This document shows, piece by piece, positions 63,685-64,000 of a stretch of 64,000 bases of DNA (position 1 is its first letter; each line of letters opens with the position of its first letter). A program made the translations under genes and the position numbers. Location of the stretch: assembly GCA_963204745.1 (NCBI GenBank), contig CAUJHF010000053.1:62001-126000 (forward strand), given 5' to 3'. The DNA is from Pseudomonadota bacterium (GTDB lineage Bacteria > Pseudomonadota > Gammaproteobacteria > Steroidobacterales > GCA-2729495). The notes under the pieces were generated by a model. It did no database searches. It was given only the letters and a program-made list of their open reading frames with translations, and was not told the origin of the DNA.

Positions 63685-64000
63685 ATGACGAACGCCAAGG
63701 CACCTTCCAAATCACAGTACCGCCAGCACCTGCTGGCGCAGCGCCGGGCGTTGACTCCAGACCAGATGCGGCAGGCAGCCCGGCGGGTCGTCACCTTGGT
63801 CTGGCGCTTGCCGGTACTGGCCCGCAGCCGGCGTTTGGCCCTGTATTTGCCGGTATCCGGCGAACTCGACTGCACTCCGGTCATCAGCACAGCCTGGCGG
63901 CGCGGGCGTGAAGTCTTTCTTCCGGTACTGGCAGGGACAGAACTCCGCTTTGCACCCTTTGCACCCGACAGCCAGCTGCACGACAACCGCTTCGGCATTC
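63685..64000 (+). CDS. fau: 5-formyltetrahydrofolate cyclo-ligase, N-terminal part
   Basis: The first 105 residues, cut by the window end. Family features are the basic N-terminal helix (YRQHLLAQRRALTPDQ), LALYLPVSGELDCTPVIS, and the end DNRFGI, which normally continues P-E-P. It converts 5-formyl-THF to 5,10-methenyl-THF and sits after 6S RNA as E. coli ygfA (fau) does. ATG at 63685 is the first in frame. Confidence 0.88.
   Translation, partial: MTNAKAPSKSQYRQHLLAQRRALTPDQMRQAARRVVTLVWRLPVLARSRRLALYLPVSGELDCTPVISTAWRRGREVFLPVLAGTELRFAPFAPDSQLHDNRFGI

Overview
This window is a 64 kb piece of a high-GC chromosome, most likely from a gammaproteobacterium. The diagnostic blocks are rpsU-yqeY-dnaG-rpoD at the left edge and, at the right edge, the divergent pair ygfB-pepP / (TIGR02449-like)-zapA-ssrS(6S RNA)-fau. 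The order within the class cannot be fixed from the sequence. Almost all genes are chromosomal housekeeping or accessory metabolism. I found no integrase, transposase, phage gene, CRISPR array or plasmid function.

Layout. 1-4.5 kb: tail of rpsU, then yqeY, dnaG and rpoD, with a strong sigma70 promoter in front of rpoD. 4.5-7.2 kb (minus): FMN/3Fe-4S glutamate-synthase-like membrane protein, a small RIO/InaA-like kinase and an ICMT-like methyltransferase. 7.3-8.0 kb: a tRNA with CAU anticodon (features of tRNA-Ile2) and a glycine-rich RRM protein. 8.3-12.4 kb: VOC protein, amino-acid permease and a NodIJ-type ABC exporter. 12.6-17.4 kb: coiled-coil membrane protein, Lon protease with a near-perfect heat-shock promoter, a secreted unknown and a DRG-type GTPase with a TGS domain. 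17.4-23.8 kb: glycine-zipper lipoprotein, BrkB-family membrane protein, small unknowns, then DUF2849-sulfite reductase-DUF934.

23.8-34.9 kb: GMC oxidoreductase with a divergent Tat-exported partner subunit, MFS transporter, thioesterase, glycosyltransferase, methyltransferase, the oxidative pentose-phosphate operon gnd-zwf-pgl, NnrS and a glyoxalase-II-like hydrolase. 35-38.6 kb: a LysR divergon with an AhpD-like protein, a DUF1348/NTF2-like protein and two PPOX-type flavoproteins. 38.6-41.3 kb: RNA-modification genes (RsuA-type pseudouridine synthase with no canonical start, dus, RlmN-like). 41.4-43.0 kb: the c-type/b-type cytochrome operon SHP-DHC-cytochrome b, preceded by a PmrA/QseB-type box. 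43-50 kb: beta-propeller protein, c-di-GMP phosphodiesterase overlapping tail-to-tail with a bactofilin-like membrane protein, a helical unknown, an aldo/keto reductase and an SDR lipoprotein.

50.1-62.7 kb: ten consecutive minus-strand genes with small gaps or overlaps: ygfB, pepP, inactive transglutaminase membrane protein, RimK-like ATP-grasp ligase, gcvT, gcvH, gcvPA, gcvPB, a PfkB kinase and a tandem HtrA-like protease. The glycine cleavage genes, fau and the oxidative pentose-phosphate genes fit one-carbon/NADPH metabolism. The most unusual items are the tandem (eukaryote NMA111-like) HtrA, the inactive-transglutaminase/ATP-grasp pair, the two-component-type box at the SHP operon, the non-canonical start of the pseudouridine synthase and the 193-nt antisense overlap of two coding ends.
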